A stretch of DNA of 64,000 bases from Salicibibacter cibarius (GTDB lineage: Bacteria > Bacillota > Bacilli > Bacillales > Marinococcaceae), in NCBI RefSeq assembly GCF_016495725.1, contig NZ_CP054705.1, positions 992,001-1,056,000 of the forward strand, given 5' to 3'. Numbering within the stretch: the stretch's first letter is position 1; each line of letters begins with the position of its first letter. The notes under the pieces were generated by a model that saw nothing but the letters and a program-made list of their open reading frames with translations, made no database searches and was not told where the DNA came from. Below, one piece after another: positions 8,589-17,246 of the stretch. Position numbers and translations under genes: made by a program.

Positions 8589-9314
8589 GTGAAGGTATCA
8601 CTTTTTATTACGTGTTTAGGCGATATGTTCTATCCAAATGCCGGAAAGGCAACGGTTGAATTGCTGGAAAAATTCGGTTGCATGGTGGATTTTCCGGAGT
8701 CGCAGACGTGTTGCGGGCAGCCGGCTTTTAACAGCGGGTATCACAGCGATGCACAAAAAGCCGCGAAGCAGACGATTGAAGCATTTGAAAATTCTTCCTA
8801 TGTTGTAACACCGTCCGGGTCATGCGCGGCCATGCTGCATGAATATAGCCATTTATTGGAAGGGGAGCCTGAGTGGCAATCAGAAGCAGAGGCGTTGAGC
8901 GCGAAAAGTTATGAGTTGACACAATTTCTCGTTGATGTGCTTCAAGTCGAGAACACCGGTGCTTCCTTTCATGCCAAAGCGACGTATCATACGTCTTGTC
9001 ATATGTCGCGCCTACTCAGGGAGACGCGTGCGCCGCAAACATTACTTAGCCACGTGAGCGGTTTGGAAATGGTGGACTTGCCCCATAAGCACGATTGTTG
9101 TGGATTTGGAGGCACATTTGCCGTTAAAATGCCGGATATTTCAAAAGAGATGGTCGATGAGAAGGTGAGCTGTGTTCAAGCTACCGAAGCCGATATTCTC
9201 ATCGGTGCTGATCCCGGTTGCCTGATGAACATCGGCGGACGGATGAGTCGCGAAGAGAGCCCCGTCAAAATCATGCATATAGCCGAAATTCTAAATCATA
9301 CGGAAGAGAGGTGA
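8589..9314 (+). CDS. lutA: L-lactate utilisation protein A
   Basis: A 241-residue cytoplasmic iron-sulfur subunit of the LutABC L-lactate oxidation complex (lactate to pyruvate). It has two cysteine-rich CCG domains: CCG at 41-43 ([15 protein letters not shown]) and CCG at 170-172 ([10 protein letters not shown]), each expected to ligate part of an Fe-S cluster. Start is GTG at 8589, eight bases after GAGGAGG. Next gene follows after four bases. Confidence 0.93.
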   Translation: MKVSLFITCLGDMFYPNAGKATVELLEKFGCMVDFPESQTCCGQPAFNSGYHSDAQKAAKQTIEAFENSSYVVTPSGSCAAMLHEYSHLLEGEPEWQSEAEALSAKSYELTQFLVDVLQVENTGASFHAKATYHTSCHMSRLLRETRAPQTLLSHVSGLEMVDLPHKHDCCGFGGTFAVKMPDISKEMVDEKVSCVQATEADILIGADPGCLMNIGGRMSREESPVKIMHIAEILNHTEER

Positions 9315-9318
9315 TCCC

Positions 9319-10749
9319 ATGCCGCTGCGAGTGGGGGAAAAAGATTTTCAAACACGCGTTAACAATGGCTTGGACGATGCCTTTATGCGCGGCACCGTCC
9401 GCTCGGCCCAAGAACAATTGCGAACTAGAAAACAAGCGTCCTCGGAAGAACTGGGCGACTGGGAAGCGTGGCGCACGCTCGGGGAAGAAATCCGCACCCA
9501 TACGCTCGAACACCTCGACTATTATCTGGAGCAGTTAAGCGATAAGGTGGCGGAGCGGGGCGGTCATGTTTATTTTGCCAAAACCGCTGAAGAAGGGAAC
9601 GCTTACGTGCGTGACGTCGCTCGTCAAAAAGAAGCGAAAAAAATCGTAAAGTCGAAATCGATGGTCACTGAAGAAATGTCGTTAAATGACGCTCTCGAGG
9701 ACGATGGGCTAGAGATTGTGGAGACGGATTTGGGGGAGTACATTTTGCAAGTGGATGACCATGACCCGCCTTCCCATATTGTTGCTCCTTCCCTGCACAA
9801 AAACCGCTCACAAATTAAAGACGTCTTTGCTGATAAAAAGGGTTATGGAGACAGCGACGATGCGAACGATATTACCCGCTTCGTCCGAGGTGAATTGCGC
9901 GAGGAATTTTTGGATGCGGACATTGGCATCACGGGCTGTAATTTTGCCGTCGCCGAATCCGGATCGATTTCACTCGTTACCAATGAAGGGAACGCCGATT
10001 TGGTTACAGCTTTGCCGAAAACCCAAATCTCGGTGATGAGCATGGAACGGATCGTTCCTACGTGGGAAGAGCTGGATGTCATGGTGAGTCTGCTTTGTCG
10101 TTCTGCCGTTGGCCAGAAGCTAACGTCCTATATTACCGCTTTAACGGGACCAAAAGGCGAGGGGGAGATCGATGGTCCGGAAGACTTCCATCTCGTGATT
10201 GTTGATAACGGCCGCTCCGATATCCTCGGGACGCAATTTCAGTCGGCTCTTCACTGTATCCGATGTGCCGCCTGTGTGAACGTATGCCCGGTATACCGCC
10301 ACGTCGGTGGCCATGCTTACGGTTCCATCTATAATGGCCCGATCGGCGCGGTGTTGACGCCGCTTCTCGATGGTTACGAGGATAACAAGGAGCTTCCTTA
10401 CGCCTCTTCTCTCTGCGCCGCCTGTACAGAAGCATGTCCGGTAAAAATTCCCTTGCATGAGCACTTAATCGCTCATCGCCAAATTATTACGGAAAAAGAA
10501 AAACTCGGTCCCATGCCGGAAAAATGGGCGATGAAAATGTTCGGCACGGGGGTGTCTGCGCCGAAACTTTACCGACTGGCGTCTAAACAAGCGCATCGTG
10601 TCATGCGGCCGTGGACGAAAGGCTCGAGTATTTCGAATGGGCCGGGACCATTGAAAGCATGGACACGTTTTCGCGATTTACCGGCGCCTGCCGGGGAACG
10701 TTTTCGTGATTGGTTTGCGAAGCGAAGGAGGTCATCGTCCGATGAGTAG
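9319..10749 (+). CDS. lutB: L-lactate utilisation iron-sulfur protein B
   Basis: A 476-residue protein. Residues ~70-295 form the LUD domain ([26 protein letters not shown]). Two ferredoxin-like Cys motifs follow: C313-C316-C319-C323 and C366-C369-C373, then CP, for [4Fe-4S] clusters. It carries electrons from lactate in the complex with LutA and LutC. Length agrees with the family. Confidence 0.93.
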   Translation: MPLRVGEKDFQTRVNNGLDDAFMRGTVRSAQEQLRTRKQASSEELGDWEAWRTLGEEIRTHTLEHLDYYLEQLSDKVAERGGHVYFAKTAEEGNAYVRDVARQKEAKKIVKSKSMVTEEMSLNDALEDDGLEIVETDLGEYILQVDDHDPPSHIVAPSLHKNRSQIKDVFADKKGYGDSDDANDITRFVRGELREEFLDADIGITGCNFAVAESGSISLVTNEGNADLVTALPKTQISVMSMERIVPTWEELDVMVSLLCRSAVGQKLTSYITALTGPKGEGEIDGPEDFHLVIVDNGRSDILGTQFQSALHCIRCAACVNVCPVYRHVGGHAYGSIYNGPIGAVLTPLLDGYEDNKELPYASSLCAACTEACPVKIPLHEHLIAHRQIITEKEKLGPMPEKWAMKMFGTGVSAPKLYRLASKQAHRVMRPWTKGSSISNGPGPLKAWTRFRDLPAPAGERFRDWFAKRRRSSSDE

Positions 10750-11461
10750 AGGATCGATTCAAGGGAGAGAAGATTTTTTAAATCAAATCGCGGAGAAAAT
10801 CGGGCGACCGCGGAGTGAACATGTGGAGATGCCCGAGTGGCAGTCGCAACCGCAATGGGATGTTTTTGCAGATGAGAATGCCGACCAACTCGTGGAACGG
10901 TTTAAAGCGCAATGCGAAAACATTCATACCGATGTGGTTGAAACAAATGTTGCCGGGCTTCGGGAAGCGGTAGCGGAAACGATCGGGGCGTATCAAGCAG
11001 ATTCGGTCATCATGTGGGACGATGACAGACTTGAACGCACGGGGCTTGATGATGGGTTTCGATCGCAAATGAGCGCGTTGGGCGTGGAAACGACAGTGTG
11101 GGACACGGCGAAGGGAGAGGAGAACATCAGGGTAGCGGAACGCGCCGGCGTCGGCATCACGTATAGCGATATCACTTTGGCCGAATCAGGCACGGTTGTC
11201 TTGTTGAATGCGCCTGAGAAGGGCAGGGTTGTGAACCTCTTGCCGGAAAATTATATCGCCGTCATCCCCCGCAGTTCGCTGGTGCCGCGCATGACGCAAG
11301 CAACCCACCGCATTCATGAACGCGTGCAAAACGGGGAGGACATCCCTTCGCAGATTCACTTCGTCTCCGGACCATCCAACAGCGCGGATATTGAAATGAG
11401 CCTCGTCGTCGGTGTGCACGGACCGGTAAGGGCGACGTATATTATTTTGGAGGATGCGTGA
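10742..11461 (+). CDS. lutC: L-lactate utilisation protein C
   Basis: A 239-residue LUD-domain protein ([40 protein letters not shown]), the third member of the lactate oxidation complex. ATG 10742 is chosen because AAGGAGGT (10725-10732) precedes it. It overlaps lutB by 8 bp. Confidence 0.92.
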   Translation: MSRGSIQGREDFLNQIAEKIGRPRSEHVEMPEWQSQPQWDVFADENADQLVERFKAQCENIHTDVVETNVAGLREAVAETIGAYQADSVIMWDDDRLERTGLDDGFRSQMSALGVETTVWDTAKGEENIRVAERAGVGITYSDITLAESGTVVLLNAPEKGRVVNLLPENYIAVIPRSSLVPRMTQATHRIHERVQNGEDIPSQIHFVSGPSNSADIEMSLVVGVHGPVRATYIILEDA

Positions 11462-11476
11462 GGGGAGGGGCGGCCC

Positions 11477-11680
11477 AGGTTGCCGTTTCGAGACTGTACC
11501 GCACCAAAGGGTAAAAAAAGGAAGGGATTGTCCCAAAAAGGATGGAAGAATTGTATCGAAAGGTACAATAAAGCGATAATTGTCCCAAAAAAGGTGGGCG
11601 ACTCGCACTGAAAGGTACGATAATGAATGAGTTGTTCCTCAAGAGGGGTCACCGGTAGCTTGTTGTGATCTCTCAATGAG
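11477..11680. repeat. Degenerate 52-bp tandem repeats after lutC
   Basis: Two adjacent units of exactly 52 bp, 11529-11580 and 11581-11632, share TGTCCCAAAAA at the start and GAAAGGTAC-A/G-ATAA near the middle. A more decayed unit precedes them (from ~11477) and another follows (to ~11680). Open frames on the minus strand here are repeats of low complexity, not genes. Confidence 0.7.
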
Positions 11681-11737
11681 TTGTTATATCGACACAACGA
11701 GATCCCCATGATGAATAGTCTTATAAAATTGTGTAAC

Positions 11738-11760
11738 GAGCTCCTTCCGGGGCTCTTTTT
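11738..11760 (+). terminator. Rho-independent terminator
   Basis: GAGCTCC-TTCC-GGGGCTC followed by TTTTT: a 7-bp stem with one G-U pair and a tetraloop. It ends the lut transcription unit after the repeat block. Confidence 0.8.
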
Positions 11761-11793
11761 ATGCTATACTTATAAAAAAGAAGGGAGTGGACA

Positions 11794-11934
11794 ATGAAAA
11801 CTATAAAGGAACATGAACCATCAACCGAATTAAAAATTTTACGATTATTAAATCCGAGAATGACTCTCCCGGATCATCATCATTATTTGAACAAAAAGTT
11901 AGCGCCGCATTCCCCTTCAAAATCTTCGATTTAG
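11794..11934 (+). pseudogene. N-terminal fragment of a NERD-domain protein, cut by a TnpB element
   Basis: Residues MKTIKEHEPSTELKILRLLN...LNKKL resemble the N-terminus of Bacillus NERD (nuclease-related domain) proteins. A good AAGGGAGTGG ribosome-binding site precedes the ATG. The native sequence ends at about 11901 (Leu codon TTA); the remaining codons to the TAG at 11932 come from the inserted element. The rest of the gene continues at about 13518. Confidence 0.7.
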
Positions 11935-12090
11935 TGGAGGTTAGGCGCTAAGGTCTTGGTCTGTTTATTTTTAAAATCATATTGGTTAAGGATAAGATTA
12001 GACTTTGAATAAAGGGTAAGTTATAATAAAACAAACAAGTGTTTCTGTTATAAATAGATAACCTTAGGGAACTTTTGGAAGGAGGATTTG

Positions 12091-13452
12091 ATGATGGACA
12101 TAGCCAAAACGCTGTCGCATAAGATTAAGAATCACTCTCGTATCTTTGATGCAACGCTAGATATCTACAACGACGCACTGGCTTTTATTATCGAAGTCAT
12201 AGACAAAGAGTTTGATAATCTCGATGAGATGACGACAAAATCTATCGTGCCCGCGGTAGAAAGGCTTATTCACATAACAAAATCAAACCCTCATCCGAAG
12301 TACCAAGCATTTAACGCTCGATTTTATAAATTTCCTTCGTACTTTCGCAGAAGTGCCATTGCTTCGGCGTTCGGGAAAGTAAAAAGCTATCGATCCAATT
12401 TACGTAACTGGGAAGAAGAGAAGTCAATCGCTCTTTCCGATGGGAAAAGTTTTAAAAAGAGTCCTCCGGGGTTGCAATTAAAACACAAAGAGTTTCCTGT
12501 ATTTTATAGGGGCAATATGTTCAAGAGAACATCGGATACAACAGCTCAAATCAAAATCTTTCATAACAATGATTGGGTCTGGGTGGATATCACCTTCAAA
12601 GAACAAGATTTATATAAACGTGGCGTTTGGGATTGGAAAGAAAACAACCCTACGCTTGTTAAAGTCGGAAAAAAATATTTCCTAAACGTTAGTTATCAAT
12701 CAAAAGCGGCATTAAACAAAACCAAAATCGACGACCAAAAAGTATGTGCGGTAGACCTCGGGATTAATAATTCTGCGGTTTGTTCGGTGATGGATATAAA
12801 AGGCACTGTCTTGGCTCGTAAGTTTATTAATCTGCCAAAAGAAAAAGACCGGTTATATACATTGACGAACAAACTACGCAAAGCGCAACGGGTGTCGGGT
12901 TGGATTGCTGCGCCTAATTTTTGGCGACAAATCAATGGTCTTCAAAAGCACATCGTAAACAACACGTCTCATGAAATTGTGGCGTTTGCAAGCGAAAACG
13001 ATTGCGACGTCATTGTTTTCGAATACCTTGATAAAATGAAAACGCCGAAAGGGTTTTGGGGCGCAAAAAAACTTCGCTTCAAACTCCGTTACTGGCGCAA
13101 GAAAGGGATTCAGAACAAGGTAACGGAGATGGCGCATTATCAAGGCACACGTATGTCAAGAGTGAATGCTCGGAATACGAGCAAGTTGGCATTTGATGGT
13201 TCCGGAGAAGTCGAGCGAAATTGGAAAAAAGACCTCGCCACATTTTCAAGTGGAAAAGTCTATCATGCCGATTTATCAGCTTCTTATAATATTGGGGCAC
13301 GATATTTTGTTCGTGGCATTCAAAAATCCATGTCGGAAACGAAATGGTTGTCGCTTCAGGCAAAAGTCCCTGATGTGGCAAAAAGGACATATACGACCTT
13401 GTCTTCATTAATTAGCCTTACGAAAGCAAGAGAGTCGCCGAAGGCGTCTTAA
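12091..13452 (+). CDS. TnpB-like RNA-guided nuclease without zinc finger
   Basis: A 453-residue OrfB/TnpB-family protein. The RuvC nuclease triad is intact: D222 in CAVDLGINNSAV, E311 in VIVFEYLD, D394 in YHADLSASYNIG. The family's usual CxxC...CxxC zinc ribbon between the second and third RuvC motifs is absent; the region reads RMSRVNARNTSKLAFDGSGEV with no cysteine. Residues 1-200 would be the RNA/DNA recognition part. Known TnpB proteins use an omega RNA from the right end to cut DNA matching the right flank next to a TAM. ATG 12091 follows GGAAGGAGG. Rho-dependent or RNA-processing signals were not seen. Confidence 0.85.
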   Translation: MMDIAKTLSHKIKNHSRIFDATLDIYNDALAFIIEVIDKEFDNLDEMTTKSIVPAVERLIHITKSNPHPKYQAFNARFYKFPSYFRRSAIASAFGKVKSYRSNLRNWEEEKSIALSDGKSFKKSPPGLQLKHKEFPVFYRGNMFKRTSDTTAQIKIFHNNDWVWVDITFKEQDLYKRGVWDWKENNPTLVKVGKKYFLNVSYQSKAALNKTKIDDQKVCAVDLGINNSAVCSVMDIKGTVLARKFINLPKEKDRLYTLTNKLRKAQRVSGWIAAPNFWRQINGLQKHIVNNTSHEIVAFASENDCDVIVFEYLDKMKTPKGFWGAKKLRFKLRYWRKKGIQNKVTEMAHYQGTRMSRVNARNTSKLAFDGSGEVERNWKKDLATFSSGKVYHADLSASYNIGARYFVRGIQKSMSETKWLSLQAKVPDVAKRTYTTLSSLISLTKARESPKAS

Positions 13453-13517
13453 CCGCTTTTATTTGTGCTGTATTTAAGATAAGGGATGCTCCATCAAAAT
13501 CTTCGATTTAGGTGGAG
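13453..13517 (+). ncRNA. Predicted 3' scaffold of an omega (guide) RNA
   Basis: In TnpB elements the 3' end of tnpB and the right end are processed into a guide RNA whose spacer is the DNA just outside. Here the right-end hairpin 13489-13517 would close the scaffold, and the guide would begin at about 13518 (AGGTTCACTC...). This is inference from family knowledge plus the hairpin; the 5' boundary is unknown and probably lies within tnpB. Confidence 0.45.
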
Positions 13518-14333
13518 AGGTTCACTCAAGAAAAAGGGTTTGCCGGCGAGTTGAAACTGGACGTTTGGTTGGAAGGCCTTACGAATGATTGTCTTGTCGT
13601 CAATGACTTGTTACTCGAGTACAAAGGAAAGCTTTTTCAGATTGATTCGCTGGTGATTTTCCAAAGAATGATCTATGTCTTCGACTCGAAATACCACGAA
13701 GGCGACTTTTATCTTGATGATAATAAATGGAAAACGATTGTCGGCGAAGAAATAAACAGTCCCCTGCCCCAAATGGAACGAGCCGAATCCCTCCTGAGAA
13801 GGCTGCTTCAGCAACGCCTCAACGTCAACATCCCGATCGAATCCTTCCTTGTTTTTACTCATCCTGAATTTTACCTGTACAATGCCCCTCCGACACTGCC
13901 TGCTATTTTCACTAACCAGTTTCACCGTTTTATGAAAAAAATGAACAACATCACGTCGACAGTCAATCGAAGTCATGAAAGACTGGCTGAACAATTGGTT
14001 GCTCGGCATTTAAAAGAATCGCCTCATACCCGTTTGCCTGAGTATGAATATGAACAATTGAAAAAAGGCGTTGTGTGCGATAAATGTGCATCCTTTATGG
14101 TTGCAAGTGGATATGTATGGATGTGTGCAGGGTGCGGTTATAAAGAAAAATCCGAAACCGCGATCATCCGTAGTGTAAAAGAATTCAAGCTCCTTTTTCC
14201 AGATCGAAAAATAACCAGTGCCATAATTCGTGAATGGTGCGCGGTGGAAGGTGATCGGAAAAAAATTATAAGAATTCTTAACAATTATTTCAAACGAGTT
14301 GGAAAAGGACCAGCTTCATATTATATTGATTGA
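13512..14333 (+). pseudogene. NERD-domain nuclease-like protein, main part separated from its N-terminus
   Basis: From ~13518 the frame encodes ~270 residues: a NERD domain (~1-120; FAGELKLDVWLEGL, KLFQIDSLVIFQRMIYVFDSKYHEGDF, where the usual E-x-K of the nuclease core is D-S-K), a helical middle, then a zinc ribbon (CDKC...CAGC, ~190-214). The first 36 residues are 1.6 kb upstream, on the other side of the TnpB element. The GTG at 13512 lies inside the element's right end and has no clear ribosome-binding site, so expression is doubtful unless the element leaves. Confidence 0.75.
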
Positions 14334-14404
14334 TTATGTTGTCCCTTAAAAGGCAAAAAGGCACTTACGAACATCCGACGTGTTATAATAAAAGGTAGGT
14401 GGTG

Positions 14405-14683
14405 ATGACTGTGGAATTTGCACGTGAGCGATTTAATAAAACAGTTACAGTGGATGATCTTGTTTATGCTCTCGAAGAAATGGGTTATTCGGTTACATTG
14501 CAAAAGGACAGTTTAACGGATAATGAACGTAAATTCGCCACGGATAAATTATTTTCCGAACCTGAAGTCATTGATCAATTAAAATACGCTAAGGAAAACC
14601 GGGACGCAGATTTCACTGCTTACAGTGGGGATACGGAAGAATTTGCGAAATTGGTAGAAAAGATTAATGGAAATCAAAAGTAA
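14405..14683 (+). CDS. Small acidic protein, candidate antitoxin of a two-gene module
   Basis: A ~92-residue soluble, acidic protein that I do not recognise (FARERFNKTVTVDDLVYALEEMGYSVT...). The start is uncertain: ATG 14405 or GTG 14411, both close behind AGGTGG. It overlaps the next gene by 17 bp. The size, charge and overlap with a RelE/ParE-like partner are typical of an antitoxin, but no DNA-binding motif is clear. Confidence 0.55.
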   Translation: MTVEFARERFNKTVTVDDLVYALEEMGYSVTLQKDSLTDNERKFATDKLFSEPEVIDQLKYAKENRDADFTAYSGDTEEFAKLVEKINGNQK

Positions 14684-15023
14684 TAATGATTATGAAGTGA
14701 TCTGGATTGATCGCGCAAGGATCAAACTTGCTGAGATGTCCAAGTTTAATATTGATCCTAATTTGGTTTTTCGGAGATCACTCTCTCTCCTATCCAAAGA
14801 TCCTAAAAAAGTGGCGTATGATCTTGTGAATACTGACAATGATGTGGGTTATGAATTCAATGGTTACTATTGGATATTAATCAATAATGTCATTGTGATT
14901 TATGAGGTTTTGGACAATGAAAATAAAGTGTTAGTGGATGCCAGCTTCTTTGCGAATACAGCCTGGGCACATTATGTTTTTTGGCATATAGAACCTGAGG
15001 ATTGGGACGATATAAAATTTTGA
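14667..15023 (+). CDS. Small protein, candidate toxin partner
   Basis: A 118-residue soluble protein. The middle and end (GYEFNGYYWILINNVIVIYEVLDNENKVLVDASFFANTAWAHYVFW) read like alternating beta strands of a RelE/ParE-type or other small toxin fold, but no catalytic set can be named. It starts inside the preceding gene and ends at a strong bidirectional terminator, so the two genes form a closed unit. Assignment as a toxin is inference. Confidence 0.5.
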   Translation: MEIKSNNDYEVIWIDRARIKLAEMSKFNIDPNLVFRRSLSLLSKDPKKVAYDLVNTDNDVGYEFNGYYWILINNVIVIYEVLDNENKVLVDASFFANTAWAHYVFWHIEPEDWDDIKF

Positions 15024-15026
15024 TGT

Positions 15027-15051
15027 AAAACTCTGCTATTAGCAGAGTTTT
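15027..15051. terminator. Bidirectional terminator
   Basis: AAAACTCTGC-TATTA-GCAGAGTTTT: a perfect 10-bp stem with A-run and T-run on either side, just after the two-gene unit. Confidence 0.85.
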
Positions 15052-15080
15052 ATTTTAGGTTAAAGAGAAATTATATATTT

Positions 15081-15158
15081 TTGAAACAAAAATAAAATGT
15101 TTTATTCAAAAACATAAAACAATGTGATACGATGATTTTAGAAATAAACAAAAATAAA
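15081..15158. promoter_or_regulatory. Operator sites of the DeoR-type regulator before the aldolase gene
   Basis: TTGAAACAAAAATAAAAT at 15081-15098 is identical over 18 bp to the left half of the palindrome at 18803-18833 and is followed by TTTTATT, an incomplete mirror arm. A further half-site AACAAAAATAAA lies at 15147-15158, near the start codon. This places the aldolase genes in the same regulon as the ABC importer. Confidence 0.65.
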
Positions 15159-15177
15159 TCATAAATGGAGGTACTTA

Positions 15178-15966
15178 ATGGTTACAAATAAATGGGATAA
15201 GAGTGGTGTGCTTGTTAAAGAGACTGCTGTTGAACAGCTCGTTTTTCGATCAAATTTATTAGGATCTGATCGTGCGATTGCAAATTTTGGCGGAGGGAAC
15301 ACATCTGTAAAAACCACAGAAACGGATTTTAGAGGAAGGGAAATCGACGTTTTATGGGTGAAAGGGAGCGGATCCGATCTAGCTACGATGGGTGCGCAAC
15401 ATTTTACAAGCCTTAAGCTTGATGATATCTATCCTCTTTTGGAACGTGAGGACATGAGTGACGAAGAGATGGTGAATTACTTAACTCATTGTATGGTGGA
15501 TAGCTCTCACCCTCGCTCATCCATTGAAACGTTACTTCATGCCTTTTTACCTTTTAAACATGTTGATCATACACATCCTGATGCGATTATTAGCATTTGT
15601 TGTGCAGATAATGGGTATGAAATCGCTGAAGAAATTTTTGGGGATCGTTTTGTATGGGTTCCTTACGTACGCCCGGGTTTTCGTTTATCAAAAATGATAG
15701 CGGAAGGTGTTAAAAATAATCCGAATGCTGAGCTTGTTTTGATGGAAAAACATGGACTAGTGACGTGGGGCGAAACTTCACAGGAGAGCTATGAGCGCAC
15801 CATTCAAATCATTCAGGAAGCGGAGCGATACATTGAACGATGTAGTGAAAACAAAGAATCTTTTGGAGGTCAAAAATATCAAGCACTATCCCAAGCAGAA
15901 AGAAGTGATATTTTAGGTGAAATATTGCCGCTTATTCGGGGCAGGTTAGTGACGAAAAGAAAATGA
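15178..15966 (+). CDS. Class II aldolase part of a RhaD/YuxG-like bifunctional enzyme
   Basis: A 262-residue class II (zinc) aldolase/epimerase domain: GGGNTSVK (~37-44), KGSGSDL, and the metal-binding HVDHTHPDA (~128-136) and EKHGLVTWG. In B. subtilis YuxG and relatives this is the N-terminal domain of a ~690-residue aldolase/short-chain dehydrogenase that cleaves ketose 1-phosphates (rhamnulose- or fuculose-1-phosphate type) and oxidises the aldehyde. Here the frame stops at TGA 15964-15966 and the rest follows in another frame, overlapping as ATGA. GGAGG ribosome-binding site before ATG 15178. Confidence 0.85.
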   Translation: MVTNKWDKSGVLVKETAVEQLVFRSNLLGSDRAIANFGGGNTSVKTTETDFRGREIDVLWVKGSGSDLATMGAQHFTSLKLDDIYPLLEREDMSDEEMVNYLTHCMVDSSHPRSSIETLLHAFLPFKHVDHTHPDAIISICCADNGYEIAEEIFGDRFVWVPYVRPGFRLSKMIAEGVKNNPNAELVLMEKHGLVTWGETSQESYERTIQIIQEAERYIERCSENKESFGGQKYQALSQAERSDILGEILPLIRGRLVTKRK

Positions 15967-17246
15967 TTTTAACAACGAACGATGATGATCACGTCTTGCG
16001 TTTTGTGAACAGTCAAGGCGCCAAAGAATTATCACAAGTTGGTGCAGCTTGCCCGGATCACCTCGTTCATACCAAACGCACCCCGCTTTTCATTGATTGG
16101 GACCCAAAAAACGAAACGATCGAGATGTTAAAACAAAAAATTGAAGATGAGATTCCCAAATATAAAGAAGAGTACCGGCAGTATTTTGCCCGAAATAAAA
16201 ATGATGGTGACGAAATGTTTGAGCCTGCTCCTCGGGTTATTTTAATCCCTGGTCTCGGCATGATCAACACCGGAAAAAATATCAAAATGGCAACTGTCAG
16301 TGGTGATCTCTACTATAGAGCGATTGCCGTCATGGAAGGAAGCACTGCACTTGGAAACTTTGTTTCTCTGAATGAAAATGAATCTTATAACATCGAATAT
16401 TGGCCGCTCGAACTTTATAAATTATCACTTGCCCCTTCTGAAGCTGAGCTATCAAGAGAAGTTGCCCTTATTACCGGTGGCGCCGGCGGAATTGGCAGTG
16501 CAACAGCAAAAAATTTCCTTGAAAAGGGTGCTCATATTTTGCTGGCAGATGTAAATGTGGAAGGTGCCAAAAAGCAAGCGGAAACATTTAACCGAGCATT
16601 TGGAGACGGTCGTGCAACAGCTATTGGCATAGATGTAACCGAAGAACAGCAAGTAAAAGCTGCTTATAAGTCAGCGGCTCTCGCATACGGGGGCGTCGAT
16701 ATTATCGTCAACAATGCCGGCCTTGCATCCTCTAGTCCATTAGAAGAAACGACATTAAGTGAATGGCAAAGAAATATGGACGTCCTCGGAACTGGGTACT
16801 TTTTAGTAGCCAGAGAAGCGTTCAAGCAAATGAAAAAGCAGGACACAGGCGGGAACATGGTCTTTGTTGGCTCCAAAAATTCCGTTTATGCCGGTAAAAA
16901 TGCAGCCGCTTACAGTTCTGCCAAAGCACTCGAAACCCATTTGGCACGTTGCATTGCCGCAGAAGGCGGTGAACATGGCATCCGTGTAAACGCTGTACTG
17001 CCTGATGCTGTTCTTCAGGGTTCACAAATCTGGAATTCATCCTGGCGAAATGAACGTGCCGCTGCCTATGGGATTGAACCGGATGAGCTGGAAGAACATT
17101 ATCGCAAGCGGACAACATTGCAAGTCAATGTGCTTCCGGAAGACATTGCCGAGGCTATAGCTTTCTTCGCTTCAGAACGGTCTGCAAAAACGACCGGTTG
17201 TATGTTAACGGTAGACGGAGGCGTGCCGGCGGCATTTACAAGGTAA
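15963..17246 (+). CDS. Linker plus short-chain dehydrogenase part of the RhaD/YuxG-like enzyme
   Basis: A 427-residue product. Residues 1-155 are the middle region that belongs to the same family (QVGAACPDHLVHTKRTPLFIDW, PRVILIPGLGMINTGKN). Residues ~165-425 are a classical SDR: TGGAGGIG NAD-binding loop, NNAGLAS, catalytic Ser in VFVGSKN and Y-SSAK. ATG 15963 overlaps the aldolase stop (ATGA) and lacks its own ribosome-binding site, so it is either translationally coupled or the result of a one-base indel in a gene that is normally fused. Confidence 0.85.
   Translation: MILTTNDDDHVLRFVNSQGAKELSQVGAACPDHLVHTKRTPLFIDWDPKNETIEMLKQKIEDEIPKYKEEYRQYFARNKNDGDEMFEPAPRVILIPGLGMINTGKNIKMATVSGDLYYRAIAVMEGSTALGNFVSLNENESYNIEYWPLELYKLSLAPSEAELSREVALITGGAGGIGSATAKNFLEKGAHILLADVNVEGAKKQAETFNRAFGDGRATAIGIDVTEEQQVKAAYKSAALAYGGVDIIVNNAGLASSSPLEETTLSEWQRNMDVLGTGYFLVAREAFKQMKKQDTGGNMVFVGSKNSVYAGKNAAAYSSAKALETHLARCIAAEGGEHGIRVNAVLPDAVLQGSQIWNSSWRNERAAAYGIEPDELEEHYRKRTTLQVNVLPEDIAEAIAFFASERSAKTTGCMLTVDGGVPAAFTR

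Larger units (their letters stand above)
11899..13517 (+). mobile_element. IS605/IS1341-type element carrying only tnpB
   Basis: A ~1.6-kb insertion inside the NERD gene. The left end folds as TTAGCGCC (11899-11906) against GGCGCTAA (11944-11951), enclosing an inner hairpin. The right end is a hairpin at 13489-13517 (CTCCATCA-AAATC-TTC-GATTT-AGGTGGAG). Both ends share the 18-mer TCAAAATCTTCGATTTAG (11917-11934 and 13494-13511). There is no tnpA and no target duplication, as expected for this single-strand-transposing group. Removing 11902-13517 joins Leu directly to RFTQEKGFAGEL in frame. Exact edges may differ by a few bases. Confidence 0.75.

Noticed and set aside
11186-11709. Minus-strand open frames with repeated FGTI/PFWDN motifs
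   Set aside because: They arise from the 52-bp tandem repeats and the antisense of lutC; no start signals.
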